Source: Bacillota bacterium | Lineage (GTDB): Bacteria; Bacillota; Clostridia; Oscillospirales; Ruminococcaceae | NCBI GenBank assembly: GCA_023431215.1 | Contig: JAEYXR010000128.1 | Span: 1-27,410, forward strand | Length of the DNA stretch: 27,410 nt | Direction: 5' to 3' | Translations under genes and position numbers: made by a program | In this document: positions 14,680 through 22,008 of the stretch, in pieces | How positions within the stretch are numbered: position 1 is the stretch's first letter | Layout of the letters: each line of letters opens with the position of its first letter | Notes under the pieces: model-generated | What the model saw: the letters and a program-made list of their open reading frames with translations, nothing else | What the model was told of the DNA's origin: nothing | Databases searched by the model: none

Positions 14680-15669
14680 TTAGTCGGGACGAAGAACAAT
14701 TTTAATTGCTGTATCATCCTTGTCAGCAAGCTCAAAGGCTTCTTTTAGCTGACTGAGGGGGAACTCATGGGTAATAAGCGGCTTAACCTGCACCATACCC
14801 TGTGCAACGGGGCGCAAAGCATGGGGTGTCCAGACATAGCGCTCTCTCCAGGTGTGGTGTACCAGACAAGTATTGATAAATTCCAATCCGTCATCATGCC
14901 AACGGCTGATATCCAGCGTAACGGGAGTTGTGACCCAGCTGTAAAACACATATTTGCCGTTATGCTTAATCATGGCGCTGCACATATTGTAAGAATCAGC
15001 AGAGCCGGCGCACTCAACCACAACATCAGCACCGTTGCCGTTGGTCAGCTCCATGACAATTTTCAGTGCGTCTTCTTTGGTAGAATTAATGACAACATCA
15101 CAGCCCATTTTTTTGGCAAGCTGAAGCTTTCCTTCCAGCACATCTACCATAATGACGCGGTAAGCGCCTTTAAGCTTGGCGCACTGGGCAATAATTTGTC
15201 CGGCAAAGCCACCGCCCATAACAACAACAGTATCACCCAGTTGAACAGCACTGTGCAAACCGGAGTACATGGCACAGGCAGTGGGTTCGCCCAGGCTTGC
15301 AGTGTCCATATCCAGACCGTCGGGAACATGCTGCAGCTGAAATGGCTCGGCCTTAAAGTAATCGGCATAATTGTTGCACCAACCAAAGGCAATTACCTTA
15401 TCTCCAACCTTAAACTCGCTGACGCGGTTACCTACTGCAACCACTTCACCGCCGCTTTCGTGTCCCAAAAGAAAAGGAAATTTTGGATCCTGGCGAAATT
15501 CGGCAGTTTTTGGCGGCATAAATCCGCGATAAAAGTTTTTGTCCGATCCGCAAATACCCATTAAATGGTTTTTTACAATTACTTCGTTTTCGCCGCAAAT
15601 CAGCTCGCGCTCAATCAGTTCAATGTCATAGGGCCCGTTTAAACGAGCTGCACGTGTGGTGAATTTCAT
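14680..15669 (-). CDS. Medium-chain alcohol/polyol dehydrogenase without structural zinc lobe
   Basis: NAD(P)-dependent medium-chain dehydrogenase, 329 aa. The catalytic zinc region is present (M-G-I-C-G-S-D-K-N-F near residues 37-46 and L-L-G-H-E-S-G-G near 67-74) and the nucleotide loop reads V-M-G-G-G-F-A-G-Q at about 150. The four-cysteine structural zinc lobe is missing: where it should be, the chain goes directly from V-I-A-F-G-W-C-N-N-Y to A-D-Y-F-K-A-E. CGGAGG lies 8 bases before ATG 15669. It is the last gene after tctC-tctB-tctA, 37 bases downstream of tctA, and so probably oxidises the acid sugar that this transporter imports. Substrate unknown. Confidence 0.85.
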   Translation of the reverse strand: MKFTTRAARLNGPYDIELIERELICGENEVIVKNHLMGICGSDKNFYRGFMPPKTAEFRQDPKFPFLLGHESGGEVVAVGNRVSEFKVGDKVIAFGWCNNYADYFKAEPFQLQHVPDGLDMDTASLGEPTACAMYSGLHSAVQLGDTVVVMGGGFAGQIIAQCAKLKGAYRVIMVDVLEGKLQLAKKMGCDVVINSTKEDALKIVMELTNGNGADVVVECAGSADSYNMCSAMIKHNGKYVFYSWVTTPVTLDISRWHDDGLEFINTCLVHHTWRERYVWTPHALRPVAQGMVQVKPLITHEFPLSQLKEAFELADKDDTAIKIVLRPD

Positions 15670-15706
15670 GGTGAGTACCTCCGTTAATGCATAATAGCTT
15701 AAAACA

Positions 15707-17215
15707 TCAGGTCGCCTGATGCACCTTTTTTTTGTTAATGGCAGATTTTATGGCAGGTGCAATACAGAAGAGTAGGAATAAAACAATAAACATCCAGCAA
15801 ATCCAGTTGCGGAAGAAAATAGAGGGGTTGCCCCTGCTCATATCGAATGACTGGCGCACGTATTTTTCAAGCATGGGAGAAAGTACAAAGGCCAGGAGCA
15901 GCGGTGCCGTTGGAATTTTTGCTTTTTTCAGGAAATAGCTGAAAACACCAACGCCAATCATAAAATACACATCAAACATGGAGTTATTGGTGGTGTATGC
16001 TGCCACAACACAAACAGCAAAGATGATAGGTGCCATAATGGCGTTGGGAACCGCCACTGCACGCATCAGCAAGGGAATACAAGCAAAGCTGATGATGATA
16101 CAGATAACATTGCCCAGGTAGAAGGAAGAAATGAGAGGCCATACAAATTCCGGTTTATCGGTGAACAGCAGTGGACCGGGCTGTAAGCCCCACATCATCA
16201 AACCACCTAGCAAAAGAGCAGTGGTGCCGCTGCCGGGAATGCCCAGGGTAAGCATGGGTGCAAAAGCACCTGCCGCAGCCGCATTGTTTGCAGACTCCGG
16301 AGCAGCAATACCTTCGATGACACCGGTACCCATTAAATGCCCGTTTTTATTGATGCGTTTTTCAAAAATGTACGAAATGAATGCAGCCGAGGTTCCACCT
16401 GCACCGGGCAAAACACCAACAAAGGTGCCCAATAAGCCGTTACGCAGAGCAATGGGCAAAATGGTTAAAAACTCTTGCTTTGTCAGGGTCATATCTTTTA
16501 TAGAAAGCTTTACATCGGTTTTTCTGTCCTGGTCCGGCTCCACAATCATATTAATGACCTGAGCAAAGCCAAATACGCCAATGACAAGGGGAACAAAGGA
16601 AACACCGGACAAAAGATTGGGAATTTTAAAGGTGAAACGATTGAGTCCGCTGGCCATATCTACACCAATGGTAGAGAACATCAAGCCAATGGCGGTACCC
16701 AGCAGGCCGCTTGCAATATCATCACCCATAATCCAGCCAATGGAGGTCATGGCAAGAAGAATAAGCAGTGCCAGCTCGGGGGAGCCAAGGGTTAGTCCCA
16801 CTTTTGCAAGTAGCGGGCCAGCCACGGTTAAAATAAGGATACCGACGCTGCCGCCAAAGAAGCAGGCAAAAATAGAGGTGGCAAGAGCCTTGCCGGGGTA
16901 TCCTTTTTTAGTCAGCGGGTATCCGTCCACAGCAGTCATTACAGCGGGGGTATCACCGGGGATGTTAATGAGAATGGCAGTAAAACTTCCGCCATACATG
17001 GTGGAATAGTAAAGAGAAGCCAGCAAGATGATGCCAGTAGTGGGATTTAGCCCAAAGGTAAGGGGAAGTAGCACGGAAATGCCGGTAAGTGCACCTAATC
17101 CGGGCATGGCACCAACAAAAAGGCCAATCATTGAGCCGATAAGGGCAGCCAGTACATTAGAAATTGTAAAAACCTGCTCAAACCCATAGAATAACAAGTT
17201 TATATTTTCAAGCAT
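15707..17215 (-). CDS. tctA: Tripartite tricarboxylate transporter large permease, TctA family
   Basis: Large membrane subunit of a TTT-type secondary transporter, with about 12 hydrophobic segments. Family blocks are clear: G-A-M-P-G-L-G-A-L-T-G near the N-terminus, L-I-N-I-P-G-D-T-P-A-V near 82, G-V-L-P-G-A-G-G-T-S-A-A near 270, and T-L-G-I-P-G-S-G-T-T-A near 322. The ATG at 17215 (M-L-E-N-I-N-L-L) is chosen, giving 502 aa; an ATG at 17230 is also in frame, but its AAGG is directly adjacent and too close to act as a ribosome site. Works with TctB and TctC encoded just upstream. Confidence 0.94.
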   Translation of the reverse strand: MLENINLLFYGFEQVFTISNVLAALIGSMIGLFVGAMPGLGALTGISVLLPLTFGLNPTTGIILLASLYYSTMYGGSFTAILINIPGDTPAVMTAVDGYPLTKKGYPGKALATSIFACFFGGSVGILILTVAGPLLAKVGLTLGSPELALLILLAMTSIGWIMGDDIASGLLGTAIGLMFSTIGVDMASGLNRFTFKIPNLLSGVSFVPLVIGVFGFAQVINMIVEPDQDRKTDVKLSIKDMTLTKQEFLTILPIALRNGLLGTFVGVLPGAGGTSAAFISYIFEKRINKNGHLMGTGVIEGIAAPESANNAAAAGAFAPMLTLGIPGSGTTALLLGGLMMWGLQPGPLLFTDKPEFVWPLISSFYLGNVICIIISFACIPLLMRAVAVPNAIMAPIIFAVCVVAAYTTNNSMFDVYFMIGVGVFSYFLKKAKIPTAPLLLAFVLSPMLEKYVRQSFDMSRGNPSIFFRNWICWMFIVLFLLFCIAPAIKSAINKKKVHQAT

Positions 17216-17274
17216 ATATTTTGATTCCATCCTTTCTTATAAAAAGTGATTTGGTAAAGGCGAGAGGCAGATAA

Positions 17275-17703
17275 TTAAAAACGGTCAAAAATGCCCATGG
17301 GGAGAGGAACTTTAAGCAAAACATTAAAAATTACCAGCAGAAAAAGAGCTGTGCCAACGCCTACCAAAAGGGACTTTTTGATGGAAATTTTTTCTCGTAA
17401 TTTAAGCCATAATACAATAAATAAGCCCAAAGCGGGAATCATGCCAATAAACTGGATGCTGAAGGCAGTGACCAAAGCGGCCGCAATTAAAACTGTAGCA
17501 TCCTTATCCAAAGCAGAAGCTTCTTTTTGTTTGATAAAGCGCACCAAAAGAATGGTGCCGCAGCTCATAAGCAGCAAACCGGCAAGACATGCAAAAAGAC
17601 CGCCGCCGGGGCCGTTGTTAAACCAAAGATGGTATTTAAACAAACCCATATAAAACCAGTAGCCGCCAATACCGATACATAAAGCAGGCGCAACTTTATT
17701 CAT
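17275..17703 (-). CDS. tctB: Tripartite tricarboxylate transporter small permease, TctB family
   Basis: Small membrane subunit, 142 aa, with about four hydrophobic stretches (roughly residues 6-24, 32-56, 70-98 and 112-132), as usual for TctB. AGAGGAG lies about 8 bases before ATG 17703. It sits between tctC and tctA in the conventional order. The small subunit is poorly conserved, so the assignment rests on size, topology and position. Confidence 0.88.
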   Translation of the reverse strand: MNKVAPALCIGIGGYWFYMGLFKYHLWFNNGPGGGLFACLAGLLLMSCGTILLVRFIKQKEASALDKDATVLIAAALVTAFSIQFIGMIPALGLFIVLWLKLREKISIKKSLLVGVGTALFLLVIFNVLLKVPLPMGIFDRF

Positions 17704-17783
17704 AGTATTTCTCCTCTAGCACTGCACAATTTTTGCACAGCTGCCGCTTTAGGCGGCGAGCGGCACGCCGAATTAAAAGAGAG

Positions 17784-17829
17784 AGCAGAAGTGCTTGGCA
17801 GATGTTGGCAGGTGCCCGGCACTTCTGCT
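17784..17829 (-). terminator. Intercistronic hairpin after tctC (attenuator or stabiliser)
   Basis: AGCAGAAGTGC (17784-17794) pairs perfectly with GCACTTCTGCT (17819-17829), extended by an inner GGCA/TGCC match. On the minus strand a T-rich stretch (CTCTCTTTTAATT) follows. A second small GC-rich hairpin, GCCGC/GCGGC, lies at 17743-17757. As in the TRAP operon, it falls just after the receptor gene and before the permeases, where it would favour receptor expression. Confidence 0.65.
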
Positions 17830-17842
17830 TATCAAATAAAAA

Positions 17843-18895
17843 TTACTTGTTTATTTCTTCAAAAAGAACAGCAATTTTTTCAGATTCTTCGGTGGTGTAT
17901 TTTTGGGCCTCATCCAAGCCAATCCACATGGGGGTGAGGTTTCGGGTTTCACAATATTCTTTAAACTCTTTGGTTTCCATCAGTTCTTTTGCTAGACCTT
18001 CATAGTACTTTTTAGCTTCTTCAGGCATACCTACGTTGCCTGCAAGGCCGCGGAACTCACGCATGACAATATCGGGGTACCCGGCTTCAATAAAGGTTGG
18101 GGTATCTTTAAATAAACCACCCAGACGCTCGGGGGCAAAGGTTACAACAGGAATAAAGCTTTTTGCTTCAACCTGACCCAGGCACTCGGAGGGGTTAAGG
18201 ATAGCAACATCAACATGTCCGCCCAGCAATGCAGTAGCGGCATCTCCGGAGCTGTCAAACTGTACATAGTTCATCTCAACATCGGCATATTTTTGAATCA
18301 GTTCATAGCCGTACTGAGAAATATTCAGGCGCTGGTCAGAGCCAAAATGGATGGTGCCGGGATTCTTTTTGGCAGCGTCAATCAGGGAAGCAATATCCTT
18401 ATAAGGTCCGTCAGCGCGGGTGCATAGGGTGACGTCGTCGCCTGCCATAATGCAGATAATGTCGATGTAGCTGTCAAAAGTGTTTTCCCAGCCTGCCACG
18501 TAAGAGCTTACAGGCACACCGCTGTGCAAAGACAGCAGGGTGTATTCGTCACCTTTTTTGGTAGCACAGTAGTTGTAACCTACAGCACCGGCGCCGCCGC
18601 CTTTGTTTACGGGAACCCAGGTAACATCGCTCAGCTTATTGGTTGCAACAGCATTGGACATCATACGGGCCCACAGGTCACTTCCGCCGCCGGCAGAAGC
18701 GGGTATAACCATTTCTACATCTTTTTTAGGCGTCCATGTTGCAGCAGGGGCTTCGGAAGAGGGTGCTTCTGAAGCCGGGGCAGAAGATGCGGGAGTGGAT
18801 GCGGGAGCCGAGGATGCGGGAGTAGAGTTGCCGCATGCAGTGAAAGTGGCCAATAGCATCACCGTTACCACAATTAAAGACAATACCTTTTTCAT
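17843..18895 (-). CDS. tctC: Tripartite tricarboxylate transporter substrate-binding lipoprotein, TctC family
   Basis: Extracytoplasmic receptor of the TTT system, 350 aa. The lipoprotein signal reads M-K-K-V-L-S-L-I-V-V then T-F-T-A-C, with lipidated Cys21. An imperfect Pro/Ala/Ser repeat (A-S-S-A-P-A-S, A-S-T-P-A-S) runs to about residue 50. The TctC body shows M-V-I-P-A-S-A-G-G-G-S-D, where the family's usual P-x-x-x-G-G-x-x-D ligand loop is kept, then N-K-G-G-G-A-G-A-V-G-Y, and Y-V-Q-F-D-S-S-G-D-A. Ribosome site AGGAGG precedes ATG 18895. First gene of the operon, 68 bases downstream of a predicted sigma-54 start. Such receptors usually bind carboxylates. Confidence 0.94.
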   Translation of the reverse strand: MKKVLSLIVVTVMLLATFTACGNSTPASSAPASTPASSAPASEAPSSEAPAATWTPKKDVEMVIPASAGGGSDLWARMMSNAVATNKLSDVTWVPVNKGGGAGAVGYNYCATKKGDEYTLLSLHSGVPVSSYVAGWENTFDSYIDIICIMAGDDVTLCTRADGPYKDIASLIDAAKKNPGTIHFGSDQRLNISQYGYELIQKYADVEMNYVQFDSSGDAATALLGGHVDVAILNPSECLGQVEAKSFIPVVTFAPERLGGLFKDTPTFIEAGYPDIVMREFRGLAGNVGMPEEAKKYYEGLAKELMETKEFKEYCETRNLTPMWIGLDEAQKYTTEESEKIAVLFEEINK

Positions 18896-18972
18896 TTCGA
18901 ATCCTCCTAAACTTTTTTATGACTAAACCCCTTTGGGGAAATCAAACGGTGTGTGGTTCTGCCTTTTATAGT

Positions 18973-18989
18973 AGCAACGTTTGTGCCAG
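18973..18989 (-). promoter_or_regulatory. Sigma-54 promoter (-24/-12) of the tctCBA-dehydrogenase operon
   Basis: On the minus strand CTGGCACAAACGTTGCT (18989 to 18973) matches TGGCAC-N5-TTGCW exactly, with GG (18987-18986) and GC (18975-18974) 10 bases apart. The predicted start is near 18963, about 68 bases before the tctC ATG. Confidence 0.88.
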
Positions 18990-19120
18990 AATTCTTTTTT
19001 TATATCAATTTGTTGGATACTGCCAGAATATCAATGGGTATTCTGGTAAAAAAGAAAGGGGTTTTTAAAAGTTACAGCAATATGAACAAACAATGAAGAG
19101 AACTTTTGCCAACCTATAAC

Positions 19121-19165
19121 GTTGCAAAATACGTTGCAATGTTGTAAGGCGTTAACTTTGCAACA
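19121..19165. promoter_or_regulatory. Upstream activator sites of the tctC operon (GTTGCA/TGCAAC cluster)
   Basis: GTTGCAA at 19121-19127 and 19133-19139, TGTTGTA at 19140-19146 and TGCAACA at 19159-19165. These match the element set at 12555-12611, including the TGTTGYA...TGCAACA arrangement spanning 26-27 bases. They lie about 160-200 bases upstream of the sigma-54 start and probably bind the activator encoded at 12667-14592. Confidence 0.7.
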
Positions 19166-19260
19166 TAACATATTAATTAACCCACATCAATTGGCATATG
19201 AATCACATACTTTCTTTACAAATTTACCGATGCCATTTTAAAAGTAAAATATTCAGATAG

Positions 19261-19298
19261 CGAAAAGGGCGTAGCAGACCAACTGTTACGCTCTTTCG
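19261..19298. other. Imperfect hairpin, function unclear
   Basis: AAAGGGCGTA (19264-19273) pairs with TACGCTCTTT (19287-19296) with one G-T wobble, plus an outer CG/CG pair past a bulged A. No good T-run follows on either strand. It may be a decayed terminator. Confidence 0.35.
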
Positions 19299-19388
19299 AC
19301 ATACCTCTCAAACTATTATTTTCTTCATGATAAGGTAAAACAAGATGCTGTATGATAAAAATGACCTTGTAAAAAGTCCCAACAACAT

Positions 19389-19426
19389 AAAAAGGCTGCT
19401 GTGTTAAACGCCACAGCAGCCTTTTT
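19389..19426 (-). terminator. Intrinsic terminator after the GntP-type gene
   Basis: AAAAAGGCTGCTGTG (19389-19403) pairs perfectly with CACAGCAGCCTTTTT (19412-19426), 15 pairs with an 8-base loop. It starts 9 bases after the gntP stop codon on the minus strand and is followed by a T-rich stretch. Confidence 0.9.
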
Positions 19427-19434
19427 ACTATGCC

Positions 19435-20775
19435 TTAGTGAATAAACAAAGAGATGATAAACACAACAATGATGGTTGTAATACCCTGTACCAAGGTTAC
19501 ACCTGTCTGGCACTTATAAGCCTGTTGTGTTGTCATACCAGAAAACTGGGAAACTACCCAGAAGTAAGAGTCATTTGCGTGTGAAACGGTCATGGAACCT
19601 GCGCCGATTGCCATAATGACAAGAACCTTGCCTATTTCAGAGGTAAAGCCCAGTGCCGGCATCATAGGCGCCATCATTGCGGAGGTAACAATCATTGCAA
19701 CGGTGGATGCACCCATGGCTGTCTTAAGCAGCGCAGCAATAATAAACGGCAGAAATACCCCGATGCTCAGCTTGAGCAAGGATGCACTTAAAACGTCTGC
19801 GATGGGCAGGGACTTAAGAATCTCGCCGAATGCACCGCCTGCACCTGTAATGGCAAGGATTCCGGCAGAGTTGGTAACACCTTCCGTGACCCATTTTAAA
19901 GCGTTATCCTTTTCGTTTTTAGGAATCAATGTCATGGCGAGAAAGACACCAAGAATCAATGCGATAACCGGGTTACCAATAAAGGATACAAAGTTTTTCA
20001 GTCCGCCTGCGCCAAAGGGGGCAGAAGGAAAGTCTGCAACAGATTTTAGTGCAATGAGAATAATTGGCAGTAAAATAGGGGAGAAGGAGTGGAGTGCACC
20101 TGGCAGTTTCCCATATTTTTCAACCAGCTCTTCTACGGTATGCTCTGGGTTGGCAGGAATGTCTATTTTGCTTGCGAATTTTTTTGCATAGATTAGGCCG
20201 GCAAGCATGGCGGGAATGGATATCAGCAAGCCGATACCGATGACCAGCCCCAAATTAGCATCCAGAGTACCTGCCATTGCAATTGGGCCGGGAGTAGGCG
20301 GAACCAGACAATGTGTTGCGTACAAACCGGCGCTGAGTGCAGTTGCCATTACGGCAAGCGAAGTGTTGGACTGTGCTGCCAGTGCGCGAGAGATAGGTGA
20401 AAGAATGACAAAGCCGGAGTCACAGAAAACCGGGATACCGGTTACATAGCCGGTGAGACCCATGGTCAAAGCAGCGCGTTTTTTGCCCACCAACCCCAGA
20501 ATACTGTTTGCCATGGTTAGTGCAGCACCTGTTTTTTCAAGAATGGTACCGATGATGGTTCCGGCAAGGATTACAATACCGATATTGCTTAAGATACCGC
20601 CAAACCCGGATTTAACCTTGTTAATAACCTCTTCAGTAGGCATGCCGCATAATAGACCAACTGCAACGGCAACAATGGTAAGAACCAGGAACGGGTGCTG
20701 TTTCCATTTGCTGATGGCAACAATCATGATAACAACTGCCAATAGGATTATTGTAAACATATAGATGCCCGACAT
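19435..20775 (-). CDS. gntP: GntP-family permease (gluconate/sugar acid:H+ symporter)
   Basis: Twelve-helix-type symporter for gluconate, glycerate or related hydroxy acids, 446 aa from ATG 20775-20773. GGAGGGA lies about 9 bases before this start; a longer frame from 20793 includes the ribosome site itself and is rejected. Family blocks: G-I-P-V-F-C-D-S-G-F-V-I-L near residue 115, H-C-L-V-P-P-T-P-G-P near 155, G-A-G-G-A-F-G near 310, and S-H-A-N-D-S-Y-F-W-V near 400. It follows the CdaR-type regulator by 67 bases; in E. coli CdaR controls glucarate, galactarate and glycerate genes, so a sugar diacid or its breakdown product is a reasonable substrate. Confidence 0.93.
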   Translation of the reverse strand: MSGIYMFTIILLAVVIMIVAISKWKQHPFLVLTIVAVAVGLLCGMPTEEVINKVKSGFGGILSNIGIVILAGTIIGTILEKTGAALTMANSILGLVGKKRAALTMGLTGYVTGIPVFCDSGFVILSPISRALAAQSNTSLAVMATALSAGLYATHCLVPPTPGPIAMAGTLDANLGLVIGIGLLISIPAMLAGLIYAKKFASKIDIPANPEHTVEELVEKYGKLPGALHSFSPILLPIILIALKSVADFPSAPFGAGGLKNFVSFIGNPVIALILGVFLAMTLIPKNEKDNALKWVTEGVTNSAGILAITGAGGAFGEILKSLPIADVLSASLLKLSIGVFLPFIIAALLKTAMGASTVAMIVTSAMMAPMMPALGFTSEIGKVLVIMAIGAGSMTVSHANDSYFWVVSQFSGMTTQQAYKCQTGVTLVQGITTIIVVFIISLFIH

Positions 20776-20842
20776 AATACTTCCCTCCGTCATACATATT
20801 GATTCATTGGCAAATAAAACAAGTCTCCGAAATTGCTGAGTC

Positions 20843-21988
20843 TCACCTCCCCATTACGGTTCGTGTATCATGGTAAATTAACAGCAGCCGTAGAAGATAC
20901 TCGCGGGTAAAGGCATCCGCTTCTTCCAGGCCCAGCAACGATGTTACTTTCCGTACACGATAAATCAATGTATTTTTATGAATATGCATCTGCTGGGCGG
21001 CACGCATCGTGCTGCCACCGGTTTGGTAATAAGCCCGAACTGTTTCCATTGCCCAGCTGATATCATTTTCTCCAAAATAGGCAAGCAGTGTTTGATACAT
21101 AGGTTCAACAATGCGCCGCTGTGCCTGTGTGCGAACGCTATCCATTAAATATAATAGTTTGCTTTGGCAGTCAGCGGCATTCGAGTACTCTTTAGGCTTT
21201 AATCTGCAAAGTGCCACAGCTTCCCGATAAGAGAACTTCACTTCGTCCCACTGTGCAGCCGGCAAGCCCACAGAAACACTGAAGGGCTGCTGCAGCGCAG
21301 CTTGCAATACAGTGTATAAACGGTTTGGCTCCTGCCTGGTATGCAGCAGCAGGACAAGTCGGTGGTTTATCATACCGTAGATATCCTGCGTTTCCGATAA
21401 GATGCCTTGAACGAGCAGGGTCGTTTCAGCTTGCTCTAAGATACGAATACATTCGTCCTGTTGAATATTGGCAGGCAAAGCAACAACGGCAGCTCGCAAT
21501 GGCAGCTTCAGCCTTTGTGGGTCGTACCCGGCTTCTGTTAGCTCTGCTTCGGAGAAGTGCTCACTGAGCATCAGCGTTTTTAGCAAGCCGCACCGCACAT
21601 CCTTTTGCTGTTGCCGGCGTCGTGATTCCGCCTCCTGTTCCAGGTAAAGTCCAACGCAGACACACAGCAGGTTGGCGGCATCCTCCACCTCATCCGGCTG
21701 TCCATAAATTCCCACTACACCCAAAAGATTTCCTTCGCGCACAATTGGTAAATTGATACCCTCCCGGGCACCTGGATAAAGGTATAATTCATCACTGCGG
21801 ATTCGTACAACTTGGCCGCTTGCTACCACTTGCGCTGCGCCTTGATGGAATGTTCCAAGACGTTTGGGGTCGGAAGAAGCAATAATCACCCCGTTTAAGT
21901 CCATAATATTCAGTGTACGGCCGCCCACAAGAGGTGAGATTGCATTGATAATCTGCTGCGCGATGGGTTCAATTTGATGAATGTACAC
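20843..21988 (-). CDS. CdaR-family sugar diacid-responsive regulator
   Basis: Transcription activator with an N-terminal sugar-diacid recognition domain (about residues 1-130: N-I-M-D-L-N-G-V-I-I-A-S-S-D, G-R then R-E-G-I-N-L-P-I, G-V-V-G-I-Y-G) and a C-terminal PucR/CdaR helix-turn-helix (about 325-380: A-A-Q-Q-M-H-I-H-K-N-T-L-I-Y-R). I set the start at GTG 21988-21986 (V-Y-I-H-Q-I-E-P-I-A) because AAGG is 7 bases upstream and the chain then matches normal family beginnings, giving 381 aa. The frame is open to 22048 but that would overlap the previous gene. It sits 20 bases after the MBL gene and just before gntP, so it probably activates this small operon. Confidence 0.9.
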   Translation of the reverse strand: MYIHQIEPIAQQIINAISPLVGGRTLNIMDLNGVIIASSDPKRLGTFHQGAAQVVASGQVVRIRSDELYLYPGAREGINLPIVREGNLLGVVGIYGQPDEVEDAANLLCVCVGLYLEQEAESRRRQQQKDVRCGLLKTLMLSEHFSEAELTEAGYDPQRLKLPLRAAVVALPANIQQDECIRILEQAETTLLVQGILSETQDIYGMINHRLVLLLHTRQEPNRLYTVLQAALQQPFSVSVGLPAAQWDEVKFSYREAVALCRLKPKEYSNAADCQSKLLYLMDSVRTQAQRRIVEPMYQTLLAYFGENDISWAMETVRAYYQTGGSTMRAAQQMHIHKNTLIYRVRKVTSLLGLEEADAFTREYLLRLLLIYHDTRTVMGR

Positions 21989-22008
21989 GATGCTTCCTTC
22001 ACTTTCTT

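Larger units (their letters stand above)
18896..19434. other. 539-base regulatory gap upstream of tctC
   Basis: The gap holds the sigma-54 promoter at 18989-18973, the GTTGCA/TGCAAC cluster at 19121-19165, an imperfect hairpin at 19261-19298 and the gntP terminator at 19389-19426. Between these the sequence is AT-rich and I see no coding potential. Confidence 0.6.

Noticed and set aside
14767..15564. 265-residue open frame on the plus strand
   Set aside because: It is antisense to the medium-chain dehydrogenase, which has clear family motifs, a ribosome site and operon context. The plus frame has no recognisable features.
18700..18850. Pro/Ala/Ser-coding repeats in tctC as a CRISPR-like or satellite repeat
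   Set aside because: The repeats are in-frame codons for a flexible lipoprotein linker, a common feature, and similar linkers occur in dctP and the rhodanese gene.
19592..20191. 199-residue open frame on the plus strand
   Set aside because: It mirrors the repetitive hydrophobic codons of the GntP-type permease.
20776..20842. Possible sigma-54 promoter before gntP
   Set aside because: A TTGGCA is present near 20800 on the plus strand only, with no TTGC at the required distance and the wrong direction for gntP.
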